Assembly: GCA_030625525.1 (NCBI GenBank)
Contig: DAOUQR010000015.1
Span: forward strand, 1-10,123
Direction: 5' to 3'
DNA: 10,123 nucleotides
DNA from: Pseudomonadota bacterium
Lineage (GTDB): Bacteria; Pseudomonadota; Gammaproteobacteria; DAOUQR01
In this document: piece by piece, positions 1-6,804 of the stretch
How positions within the stretch are numbered: position 1 is the first letter of the stretch
Layout: each line of letters opens with the position of its first letter
Notes under the pieces: generated by a model
What the model was told of the DNA's origin: nothing
Databases searched by the model: none
Seen by the model: the letters and a program-made list of their open reading frames with translations, nothing else
Program-made: the position numbers and the translations under genes

Positions 1-2479
1 TTTTTTCTGAAGTTATTTCTTTGTTTAAAACGGGACTTAAATCATTTACGTTTCCATCTTTATTGGAATAATCGGGTAAAGAACCGGTTGTTACGCGAAT
101 TTCATAAGCAGGAGTTAATTTTTCGCCGCCTGGTTTTGCATAGACATTAACAGTCGATGTTACGGAGAGTGCTTTCTTAAGATTGGCTTTTATAGCGTCT
201 TTTGTGTTTTTTAAAATAGAGTTATCGTAACGCACAACAGCGCTTTGTTGGTGCGACGCGACTTTTTTAGCTTTTTCGGAATTGGGAGTATCAACCTCTT
301 TTGAGATCTCCTTAAAGATGTCTTTTCTCTTAACTCCAGCATCACTTTTGTTAGCTTTAAAATCGGTTTGTTCTACTGTTACTCCAGGTTGTTCAAGTGA
401 ACTACCTGCTTTACCAAATCGGATGACTTCAGCATGGATATCTTTGCGTTTAACAACAACAGGAACAGGCTTATGTCCGCGAAGTTTTTTAGGGATGAAG
501 GAATCATCATCAATGATGGCTTTGATATCGTCTGCCGATTTTATTTTGATAGCTTTTTGTTGAGCTAGGATCGGTTGTTTTTGTCCTAAAATTTTGGCAT
601 TTTCATTGATTCGTTGTTTCTGTGTTGGAATATAGTAATTGTAGCGCGCTGCGTCATCTTGCAAATCGGTGCTTAAGGTATTGCGCCATTGCTTATGACT
701 CACACTTTGCTCGTTGGCATCTGCTTGAGCATCAGCATAAACAAGCCCACCATTTAAAAAATTGTAGCGCATGAACTCTGTGTCATAGTTTTCTAATTGA
801 ATATTATTCAACGGTGTCGCGCTAAGTTGTTCTGTGTAAAGCCGACGAACGCTATCCGCTTTTTTATTTACCTCTATGCCTGCTTCGCTTAGATCTTTCT
901 TTTGCGTTTCAAACTTTTTATTGGGATCGATCAGCGTCGTTAATGTTGCGCTAATTAAATCGCTAGTGTTAGGTTGTGTTTCAATTGTAGTAATTTCATT
1001 GGGTAGTCCAATATAGCCGGCACTTTTGAAACTTTTCTCGATCGTCGTTTGTAATTCTTTTATAAAAACCTTATTTGCACCGGCGATCAACAGCTCACTA
1101 TCGGTATTAAGTGCAACCGTATAATACTGGCCCTCATGGCGAACAGTCATTATGAGTGATTTTTTTTGAGTCGAGTGTTTGCTCAAAGCTTGTTGTAAAA
1201 ATTGCTTGTGAAATGCCGCAAGTTGTTCGAGGTTGCAGGCCTCAGACTCAGACTTGCCAGATCGGTCGTCAAAACTTGCATAAACGATATCAGAATGTTC
1301 TACATGCCGATTTAAACTGCTTTTTTGTTTCTCATTTCCGGTGGATTTGTCTGTAAATGTCCATGGCATATAACTGGCTTTGTCATTGCCTACGACTCGG
1401 TTAAGAAACATGATGCCGGCAATATGTTTTGCTTTAAAGGATTTTAATGCTTCTTGGAATCCTTTCAGCATCACATAGCTGGGTTGGGCATATGAATCAG
1501 TGAGTCCGATTGTTTCAGGTTTTAGCAATGTTTTGGCATCATTAAGCGAATCAAATTCGTCAGTTGTAGTGTACTCACTTCTTGTAGCAGCAGCGTTCTT
1601 AGGGTTTTTATCAAAAAGTAAAAGAGCCTGCTTATTACGCCAACCTCCTTGATGGTTGCCGTATTCATTATAAGCGGATTGAAAGGCTGCTAGGTCATGG
1701 CGTTGAATCCAGTTTGCTAGTTGTTCTGCCGGCTTCTGCTTTTGTTTATTTACATGCGCTTGTTGTATCGCTGTAACCAAATCCTTATTTGCGTAGTTAA
1801 GTCCTGGCAGCTTATCACCCTGTTTTTCAAGTAACTCTGCGTGAAATTTTCGTATTATTTTGGCCTTGCCAATGACGCTCTCTAGCGCTTGTTCAATATT
1901 ATCTTTTTGTTCCAAAAGTGATTTGTCACTCTCAATAACAGAACAAACGGCAGCATTGATTGGAGCACAATCATCAGAATTGCCCTGGTCTTTATAAACG
2001 AAATCGGTTGTTTCGGTTTTTAATGGAATCTTGTTTGCATCAAATGCGGGTTTAAATTTTTCAGCGATGAACTTTAATTTGGCTTTGGGGCTATTTCCAT
2101 ACGAATCAACATACAGCAACTCACCTGTACTGTTAAAAATAATCGCGTAAAAATGTCCACCTTCATTACAAGAAAGAATAAATGTTTTTTTCTGCTTTTG
2201 CTCTTTAGCAAGTTTCAGAGCTTCTTGAGCGTGATCGACTAAAGGTTGCCAAAAATCGTTGCCGCCTTGATTGCCTGCATTCACAAAAATAGTTGAAGCG
2301 TGCTTATAAATCGCTTTCAAACTCTTATCGCTCGGTTCTAGTTGTCGCCATTGCGCAGTTGCGAAATCTGGTTGATGCACCCGTAATGCATGAACGATAG
2401 ACTCGACATCAGTGTCCCAATACCATTTTGTGGTATCGGATAGCTCTCCAACTTTGCTGCCAGGTTTAATTTGATACAT
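1..2479 (-). CDS. Large Ulp1-like (clan CE) cysteine protease with a second, degenerate protease domain; 3' end outside window
   Basis: Reading the minus strand from ATG at 2479 gives 826 codons without a stop; the gene continues past base 1. An AGG about 8 bp upstream can serve as ribosome binding site. Residues 19-31 (WYWDTDVESI) resemble the N-terminal W/Y..D.DI segment of Ulp1-like proteases. The catalytic pattern follows: His109 in GGHFYAI, Asp125 in LLYVDSYGN, Gln165 and Cys171 in DQGNSDDCAP. Spacings (His to Asp 16, Gln to Cys 6) fit family C48-type enzymes, which cleave ubiquitin, SUMO or NEDD8. Residues 439-508 align with 97-171 but carry Gln451, Gly467 and Leu508 in place of His, Asp and Cys. 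The tail (about 640-826) is Lys-rich and low in complexity. No signal peptide or membrane segment is visible. In intracellular bacteria such proteins are often secreted deubiquitinase effectors; that role, and the ubiquitin-like substrate, are inferred. An acyltransferase of the related YopJ fold is less likely given the Asp and the Q-x5-C pattern. Confidence 0.82.
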   Translation of the reverse strand, partial: MYQIKPGSKVGELSDTTKWYWDTDVESIVHALRVHQPDFATAQWRQLEPSDKSLKAIYKHASTIFVNAGNQGGNDFWQPLVDHAQEALKLAKEQKQKKTFILSCNEGGHFYAIIFNSTGELLYVDSYGNSPKAKLKFIAEKFKPAFDANKIPLKTETTDFVYKDQGNSDDCAPINAAVCSVIESDKSLLEQKDNIEQALESVIGKAKIIRKFHAELLEKQGDKLPGLNYANKDLVTAIQQAHVNKQKQKPAEQLANWIQRHDLAAFQSAYNEYGNHQGGWRNKQALLLFDKNPKNAAATRSEYTTTDEFDSLNDAKTLLKPETIGLTDSYAQPSYVMLKGFQEALKSFKAKHIAGIMFLNRVVGNDKASYMPWTFTDKSTGNEKQKSSLNRHVEHSDIVYASFDDRSGKSESEACNLEQLAAFHKQFLQQALSKHSTQKKSLIMTVRHEGQYYTVALNTDSELLIAGANKVFIKELQTTIEKSFKSAGYIGLPNEITTIETQPNTSDLISATLTTLIDPNKKFETQKKDLSEAGIEVNKKADSVRRLYTEQLSATPLNNIQLENYDTEFMRYNFLNGGLVYADAQADANEQSVSHKQWRNTLSTDLQDDAARYNYYIPTQKQRINENAKILGQKQPILAQQKAIKIKSADDIKAIIDDDSFIPKKLRGHKPVPVVVKRKDIHAEVIRFGKAGSSLEQPGVTVEQTDFKANKSDAGVKRKDIFKEISKEVDTPNSEKAKKVASHQQSAVVRYDNSILKNTKDAIKANLKKALSVTSTVNVYAKPGGEKLTPAYEIRVTTGSLPDYSNKDGNVNDLSPVLNKEITSEK

Positions 2480-2542
2480 ATTTCTAACCTAAAAAAACGT
2501 TAAACGATTAAACTTAAGAACAGTATGCCACCCTATTATTAA

Positions 2543-2562
2543 GGTAATCTTACGATATTACC
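2543..2562. promoter_or_regulatory. Inverted repeat over the expected start site of the protease gene (possible operator)
   Basis: GGTAAT (2543-2548) and ATTACC (2557-2562) are perfect 6-bp arms around an 8-bp centre. The element begins 1 bp downstream of the candidate TATAAT on the minus strand, so it would cover the transcription start, a common place for a repressor site. There is no T-run after it and it lies upstream of the gene, so a terminator is unlikely. Confidence 0.35.
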
Positions 2563-2563
2563 A

Positions 2564-2592
2564 ATTATAGATAGATTTTACTGTTTTCGCAC
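2564..2592 (-). promoter_or_regulatory. Candidate sigma-70 promoter of the protease gene
   Basis: On the minus strand there is a perfect TATAAT (2569-2564). Seventeen bases upstream is a weak -35 match, GTGCGA (2592-2587). Transcription would start near 2557 and give a leader of roughly 75 nt before the ATG at 2479. The weak -35 and the palindrome beside it suggest regulation. This is a consensus match only. Confidence 0.4.
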
Positions 2593-2630
2593 CACAGAAT
2601 TATTTACAGGTCCGTATCAGTGGGCTCCTC

Positions 2631-3758
2631 TCAATCTATTTTGTAGCGATCAACAATGAATTTCGTCATCAATGGATCGACAAGCTTCAAACCATTTTCA
2701 GATTCATATAAATAATCATGATTAATTAGATATTTAACGGCGTTCTGTGTGCTTGTAAGCGGTAACTTAACCCTGTCTATGAATAGCTTGCTGTTTGGCT
2801 CATTCACTGATCCTAGGAGAGCAACCGTTGTCAGTACTTTTGTGCGATTCGTATTTAAAGGCTCTAAATCGGCGATGATTTTTCCTTTATTTTCGAACAA
2901 GGCAAGCTCCCAGCATTCGATAACCTTGTCTTCAGATGGTGGGTTAGAGCCTTCCCACAATTTATCGCATAACAAATTTGTATAGTAGGGATGAACCTCT
3001 GTTAGTGTTAGTAGTTTATCAATAACTGGGACAGAAAGTTCCACATTCCACTTAGCGTTAGATGCTTTTTGTATATGTTGCTTGAAATCTTCAGTCGTAA
3101 TTCTATCTAAAATAATTTTTTTACACAGCATATAGAGTGGCTGGTTCCTATCATCAAAAATCTTTTTCAACATCATACGAGAACTGCCAGAGAAGATATA
3201 AGTGACATATTTGGAATGTTGAGCAACTGATCGGAGTGCGGCTTGTATTTTGTTCGTCTCATCGACTTTTAAGACATCCTGAAATTCGTCGAAAAATAAC
3301 ACAACGGGTTTTTTATGTTTTTGTGCGAGTATTTCTAAACCATTTAGCAAGTCCTCTAATTGGCTGATGGGATCTGCTGCAACAGTGCTAAATTCAACAC
3401 TCAGCTCAATATGCCCTGCTTTAAAACCAATAGTCGCGGACTTAAAACTTTGCTCAACTAATTTAAGTGTCTTTTCTGAAAAACTCGCGATTTGACGCAC
3501 AAGTGATGAGACGGCAGCGGCTACTTTTCTACAGACATCTTCTTCATACACGACACAAAATAAATCAATTCTGGCAAAAGTGTGTTTCCCTTTTTCGAGA
3601 GCATACAAAGCCAGGCTCGTTTTTCCGTATCTTCTTGGCGCGACGATAACAGTGTGTTGATTATTACTGATGTTATGATTGAGAACTTTTTGTTCCTTCA
3701 CACGATTACAAAAAGCCATTTCAGTAGCAACTTTTGAAGTAAAATAAATGTTTTCCAT
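2631..3758 (-). CDS. ATP-binding protein of the ATPase_2 (archaeal ATPase) STAND/AAA-like superfamily
   Basis: A 375-residue protein starting at ATG 3758 behind a good ribosome binding site (AGGGTGG, about 5 bp upstream). The Walker A motif is APRRYGKTS at residues 40-48. Walker B is PVVLFFDE at 151-158, followed by FQDV. A sensor-like strand ending in SGSSRMM lies at 190-196. The HPYYTNLL segment (256-263) matches the G-x-P-x-Y region usual in this family. The C-terminal 80 residues look like a winged helix ending in DPLMTKFI. Length and order fit ATPase_2 proteins that have the ATPase and winged helix but no C-terminal nuclease-like domain. These are P-loop NTPases that are frequent and multi-copy in archaea and in some bacteria; the role of most is unknown, and no partner is evident here. 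The gene lies downstream of a divergent promoter region shared with the ankyrin gene, and 151 bp separate its end from the protease start. Confidence 0.85.
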   Translation of the reverse strand: MENIYFTSKVATEMAFCNRVKEQKVLNHNISNNQHTVIVAPRRYGKTSLALYALEKGKHTFARIDLFCVVYEEDVCRKVAAAVSSLVRQIASFSEKTLKLVEQSFKSATIGFKAGHIELSVEFSTVAADPISQLEDLLNGLEILAQKHKKPVVLFFDEFQDVLKVDETNKIQAALRSVAQHSKYVTYIFSGSSRMMLKKIFDDRNQPLYMLCKKIILDRITTEDFKQHIQKASNAKWNVELSVPVIDKLLTLTEVHPYYTNLLCDKLWEGSNPPSEDKVIECWELALFENKGKIIADLEPLNTNRTKVLTTVALLGSVNEPNSKLFIDRVKLPLTSTQNAVKYLINHDYLYESENGLKLVDPLMTKFIVDRYKID

Positions 3759-3787
3759 GGGTCCACCCTAAATTTGGCAACCACAAG

Positions 3788-3814
3788 GCTATACCCAAAA
3801 CTTGGGTGCGTCAA
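3788..3814 (-). promoter_or_regulatory. Candidate promoter of the ATPase gene with an operator-like palindrome between -35 and -10
   Basis: On the minus strand TTGACG (3814-3809) matches five of six -35 bases and TATAGC (3793-3788) matches four of six -10 bases, with a 15-bp spacer. The perfect inverted repeat ACCCAA-aac-TTGGGT (3793-3807, plus-strand reading) fills the spacer. The start would lie near 3780, about 20 nt before the ATG at 3758. A repressor bound here would block polymerase; its identity is unknown. The short spacer lowers confidence in the -10 box. Confidence 0.45.
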
Positions 3815-3830
3815 GGTTGTGCGCTTAGTT

Positions 3831-3845
3831 TTAAGGTTTCCTTAA
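3831..3845. repeat. Short inverted repeat upstream of the ankyrin gene
   Basis: TTAAGG (3831-3836) and CCTTAA (3840-3845) are perfect 6-bp arms separated by TTT. The element lies 55-69 bp upstream of the ankyrin start at 3900, close to an AT-rich TATATTAT stretch (3857-3864) that could serve as a -10 box, though no good -35 is seen. It could be a second operator or chance. Confidence 0.25.
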
Positions 3846-3899
3846 GCTTGAGCAAGTATATTATGGCTTACTTTTTTTGTTTTTAGGTGTTTTATCCCG

Positions 3900-4223
3900 A
3901 TGTATCAAGTTAACCATGAGCGCGATCAGGAACACGAGCATGCCCAAGCTGTTTATCGTGCAGCTGTTGAGGGCGATGCCTTGATAATTGATAATTTGAT
4001 TACTCAAAGGGTTTTAATTAGCAGCGTACGGATGAAGGGGGATTATGATTGGCATCCTATATCTCAATGTGCCTTTGAAGGCAATGACAAAGCTGTTCGT
4101 TTCTTGCTCTTCCACAAAGGTGTGGTGCGTTACCCAGGTGCAAGAAAGACTGACTTGCTGCTTGGCTATGCTCGAGGGGGTCATGTTAAGCAGGTCAATC
4201 GCGCTTTAAAGATCACACATTAG
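3900..4223 (+). CDS. Ankyrin-like repeat protein, N-terminal fragment of a frameshift-split gene
   Basis: A 107-codon frame starting at ATG 3900, with AGGTG (3885-3889) 10 bp upstream as a plausible ribosome binding site. The N-terminus is charged (NHERDQEHEHAQ). Ankyrin-like helical pairs follow: VYRAAVEGDALIIDNLI (about 18-34), SQCAFEGNDKAVRFLL (55-70) and LLGYARGGHVKQVNRAL (87-103). The frame stops at TAG 4221-4223, but the repeat series carries on at once in the next frame (4243-5331), so this is very probably the front half of one gene of about 470 codons. Joining the frames needs a +1 shift between 4210 and 4220. Ankyrin proteins of intracellular gammaproteobacteria often act on host proteins; whether this one is expressed is doubtful. 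The truncated product would still hold about three repeat units. Confidence 0.7.
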   Translation: MYQVNHERDQEHEHAQAVYRAAVEGDALIIDNLITQRVLISSVRMKGDYDWHPISQCAFEGNDKAVRFLLFHKGVVRYPGARKTDLLLGYARGGHVKQVNRALKITH

Positions 4224-4484
4224 CTACGGTCACTCTTACGCGATGATGGGCTATGCACTAGGGGGGCATGTTGAGCAGGTCAATGCCTTGCTCGATAGGA
4301 GGGGGGCTATCAAGATTGCAGTGTACGCCTATGCACTAGGGGGGCATGTTGAGCCGGTTAATGCCTTGCTCGATAGAGGGGTGTCGCTTATTTTCGCAGT
4401 GCGCGGTTATATCAATGGGGAGCATGTTGATAAAGCTAGGCGCTTAATTCTTCAGCGTGGCTTTCCATTCTTTGGACTCGTTGT
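4166..4484 (+). repeat. Tandem ankyrin-like coding repeats, 78-bp period with one 85-bp unit
   Basis: Corresponding positions recur at 4166, 4251, 4329 and 4407. The last two intervals are 78 bp (26 codons); the first is 85 bp. The units at 4251-4298 and 4329-4376 differ at only 2 of 48 bases, which points to recent duplication or gene conversion. The unit at 4407 is more diverged. The extra 7 bp in the first unit is not a multiple of three and matches the change of frame. Confidence 0.8.
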
Positions 4485-5331
4485 TAATGACTCTGCATTC
4501 AATGCACGGGCCTTCCTTCGCAATACTCAAAAAATTAAACATCTTCAGAGCTTTTATGCGCTCTCTTATGAGCAAGCATCTCTCTGGCTGAGTTCTCCTC
4601 AGCTTAGAGAATGGCTCTTTTCTGCGCGAACTTCAAAACAGAAGCTGTCCAAAGACGTCATTTGCTTGATTGCCGCCAAGTATATCACCAATAGCGTGAT
4701 CACCCAGTTACAGATGAGAACGCTCTATGATAAAGCCTATGATATCGCTCGACATCGCTTTGACCGTAAGGCCTATCCACACCTTAACGCTAAGGAGAAA
4801 AGACTATTTCGACGAGAACCTAGTGTCATACGTGCATTCAATCAGGGGATAAAACGACAAAAGAAACTGGCCATAGCTTTTCGCAAACAATTAACACCCA
4901 TACAACAACAATATCAACAGGATGTCACTCAGGCAGAGAATGACAACGTTAAGCCCTGGTTTGCCAAAGATAATTTTCTTGTAATTACTCAAACTAAAAT
5001 TCGTTGCCTCCAGTATTTCATTGCCCAATTGAATAAAATTGCTGACGGCACTGATGATAAAATCTGCGTCTTTGATATCGTCTCAAACATCCTTAACCCT
5101 AACTATCAAATTACGAGCGCGACAGTCCTAAACGATAACAACAAGAACGACAGCGATGTTGATGATGTTGAGGACTTCTCTGAAGTGATAATCAATAACT
5201 TGAGCCATCACAGAAACTCTGGCTGTTTCTGGAATGCCAACGTTATTCAGTGTGCCAAAAAATTTAAAGCACAACTTGAAAAGCCGTTTATTGAAAATTC
5301 AGAAGGACTCCTCGTTATGCCGACTCGGTGA
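4243..5331 (+). CDS. Ankyrin-like repeat protein, C-terminal fragment of the same split gene
   Basis: This frame is open from AGA 4210, just after an in-frame TAA at 4207; the first ATG is at 4243. No Shine-Dalgarno sequence precedes it, which argues against independent translation. Residues 3-80 hold three 26-residue repeats of the type YALGGHVEQVNALLDR, a shorter period than the 33 residues of standard ankyrin repeats. Residues 100-265 look helical and basic (KRQKKLAIAFRKQ at 204-216). An acidic Asn/Asp-rich stretch (298-314) follows, then an unrecognised C-terminus. There is no membrane segment. This helical tail is not a domain I recognise. The gene ends 8 bp from the convergent ATPase stop. 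Most likely it is the 3' half of a frameshifted gene; a phase-variable or recoded gene is possible but less supported. Confidence 0.7.
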   Translation: MMGYALGGHVEQVNALLDRRGAIKIAVYAYALGGHVEPVNALLDRGVSLIFAVRGYINGEHVDKARRLILQRGFPFFGLVVNDSAFNARAFLRNTQKIKHLQSFYALSYEQASLWLSSPQLREWLFSARTSKQKLSKDVICLIAAKYITNSVITQLQMRTLYDKAYDIARHRFDRKAYPHLNAKEKRLFRREPSVIRAFNQGIKRQKKLAIAFRKQLTPIQQQYQQDVTQAENDNVKPWFAKDNFLVITQTKIRCLQYFIAQLNKIADGTDDKICVFDIVSNILNPNYQITSATVLNDNNKNDSDVDDVEDFSEVIINNLSHHRNSGCFWNANVIQCAKKFKAQLEKPFIENSEGLLVMPTR

Positions 5332-5339
5332 TTGACCCC

Positions 5340-6788
5340 TTACTGCTTTCGCTCCATCAAATCAGGTAAATTAATGATTTTTGAAAAATAAGCGTCATTT
5401 AATACTTCTTCAGTCACATCACTGGCGGTGATCAAGACAGGAATACAAGAATATCCACGGGGTAATTTAATGCGTTCAATTTTTTCTTTTACTTGGTTAA
5501 TAATATTTTTTTTGATTTTGTTTGAAGAAAATTTGATTTCGCAGACATAGAGTGTTTTGTATTTTGTTTGGATTAAATAATCTATCTGACAACCTTGTTG
5601 TTTGGCCGTCTTTCTCTGAAAATAGGGGTTGTCATTAACGATATGATTGGGGTCGACATGCAATTCCTCGAGAATAAGGCGTCGATTGTTTAAGACTAAA
5701 TTTTCAAGTTGTAAGCCCATCATGCATTCCCATGCGGGCAGAGAAGACAATGCGACATCTAAGTACTGATGTTTATTGACTTGATCGATTCGAGGCGCTA
5801 TGTATTTTAAATAGAAGCGTAAATAATTATCCTTTAAGCGAAATTTACTCAATGAGGATGTTTTCCCTGTTTTCAATGACCAGGTATAGTCGCGCTGAAT
5901 GAAGCCTGATATGACTAATTCATCAATATAGCTACTGAGCGAGCCACCACTCGCATAATTAATACCTGAAACAATTTGATCATAATCAGCAGGGCCTTTT
6001 GCGATGAAACTCACTATTTTTGTTTGGATTTGTCCTCGGGCGTCACCAAACAGATCATGAAAAATACGCTTGAAATCGTTGACCAACAGTCCATCTTTAG
6101 TGAAACACAAACGTTTGATATTCTCGATAGCAGATAACGTTGGATTGATTTGTTCGATATACCAAGGTACGCCGCCCATGATCGAGAGTAACATCAACTT
6201 TTCTTCTGAAGAGCCGATGAAGCCAGTTTCATTAATTAATTGATTGCAATGATGAAGCGGTAATTCTTCTAAGGTTAATTGTAGAGAGACGCGTCCAAAA
6301 TAACCGGTGTTACTTAATAAGTTTTTTTCAATCCATGCTGAAACGGATCCGCAGATAATTAAGATAATTTTAGGATTTTTTTTGAAATAATTTTCCCATG
6401 CGTCATGTAATTTGCTCAAGAAGCTCGGATCATCTGCGGCCATCCAAGTAATTTCATCAAGTATGATGATGACGCGGCCAGTTTTTGTTTTTTCGTTGAG
6501 TAGTATGAATAACTTACTCCAGTCATTTGTTTGTATTTCAGGTAATCCAGATTGCTGAGATAATTGGAGGGCGAAATGGTCTCGTTGCAATTGCGCACTG
6601 ATAGTCGTATTGGGGGCTAAGCCATTAAAGCGGTATGTTTTTATTTTTTTTGAAAATTCATCAATGAGTCGACTTTTGCCGATTCGGCGACGGCCTTTAA
6701 TAACAACAAGGCTTGCTGTTTTAGTCTGTGTTGCTACAGATAAATAATTAAGCTCTCGAGCTCGCCCTATAAAATCAAAATTATCCAT
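5340..6788 (-). CDS. ATPase_2-type ATPase with C-terminal DUF234/PD-(D/E)XK-like domain
   Basis: Using the ATG at 6788 the protein has 482 residues and begins MDNFDFIGRARELNYL, the usual start of this family. Walker A is GRRRIGKSR (32-40); Walker B is VIIILDE (106-112). The sensor region CGSVSAW (146-152), then GYFGR (162-166) and GGVPWYI (205-211), are family hallmarks. A winged-helix part (GSLSSYIDELVISGFIQR, 282-299) leads to RLKDNYLRFYLKYIAP (317-332). The C-terminal part carries a possible PD-(D/E)XK core: Glu362, Asp403 in QIDYLI and Glu417-x-Lys419 in CEIKFS. Such proteins are widespread in archaea and patchy in bacteria; function is unknown, though ATP-dependent DNA binding or cleavage fits the domains. 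The frame is open upstream to a TTG at 6815, but that codon lies inside the palindrome array and has no ribosome binding site, so ATG 6788 (GAG 6-8 bp upstream) is preferred. The gene is convergent with the ankyrin gene. Confidence 0.87.
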   Translation of the reverse strand: MDNFDFIGRARELNYLSVATQTKTASLVVIKGRRRIGKSRLIDEFSKKIKTYRFNGLAPNTTISAQLQRDHFALQLSQQSGLPEIQTNDWSKLFILLNEKTKTGRVIIILDEITWMAADDPSFLSKLHDAWENYFKKNPKIILIICGSVSAWIEKNLLSNTGYFGRVSLQLTLEELPLHHCNQLINETGFIGSSEEKLMLLSIMGGVPWYIEQINPTLSAIENIKRLCFTKDGLLVNDFKRIFHDLFGDARGQIQTKIVSFIAKGPADYDQIVSGINYASGGSLSSYIDELVISGFIQRDYTWSLKTGKTSSLSKFRLKDNYLRFYLKYIAPRIDQVNKHQYLDVALSSLPAWECMMGLQLENLVLNNRRLILEELHVDPNHIVNDNPYFQRKTAKQQGCQIDYLIQTKYKTLYVCEIKFSSNKIKKNIINQVKEKIERIKLPRGYSCIPVLITASDVTEEVLNDAYFSKIINLPDLMERKQ

Positions 6789-6804
6789 GCTTTTCTCGCT
6801 TATT

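Noticed and set aside
595..780. Third clan CE domain copy in the protease (region with NGGLVYADAQ)
   Set aside because: Only a short loose resemblance to the segment before the catalytic His of copies 1 and 2; no His/Asp/Gln/Cys pattern follows.
282..1356. Two plus-strand open frames (282-563 and 1156-1356)
   Set aside because: They lie antisense to the continuous minus-strand protease frame, have no recognisable domains and no start signals.
3778..3819. Outer inverted repeat CAACC/GGTTG around the ACCCAA palindrome
   Set aside because: Arms are only 5 bp, not centred on the inner palindrome, and expected by chance.
4205..4225. Programmed +1 frameshift joining the two ankyrin frames
   Set aside because: No RF2-type slippery site or internal Shine-Dalgarno is seen, and the 7-bp excess in the repeat period explains the break as a mutation. 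Kept only as an alternative.
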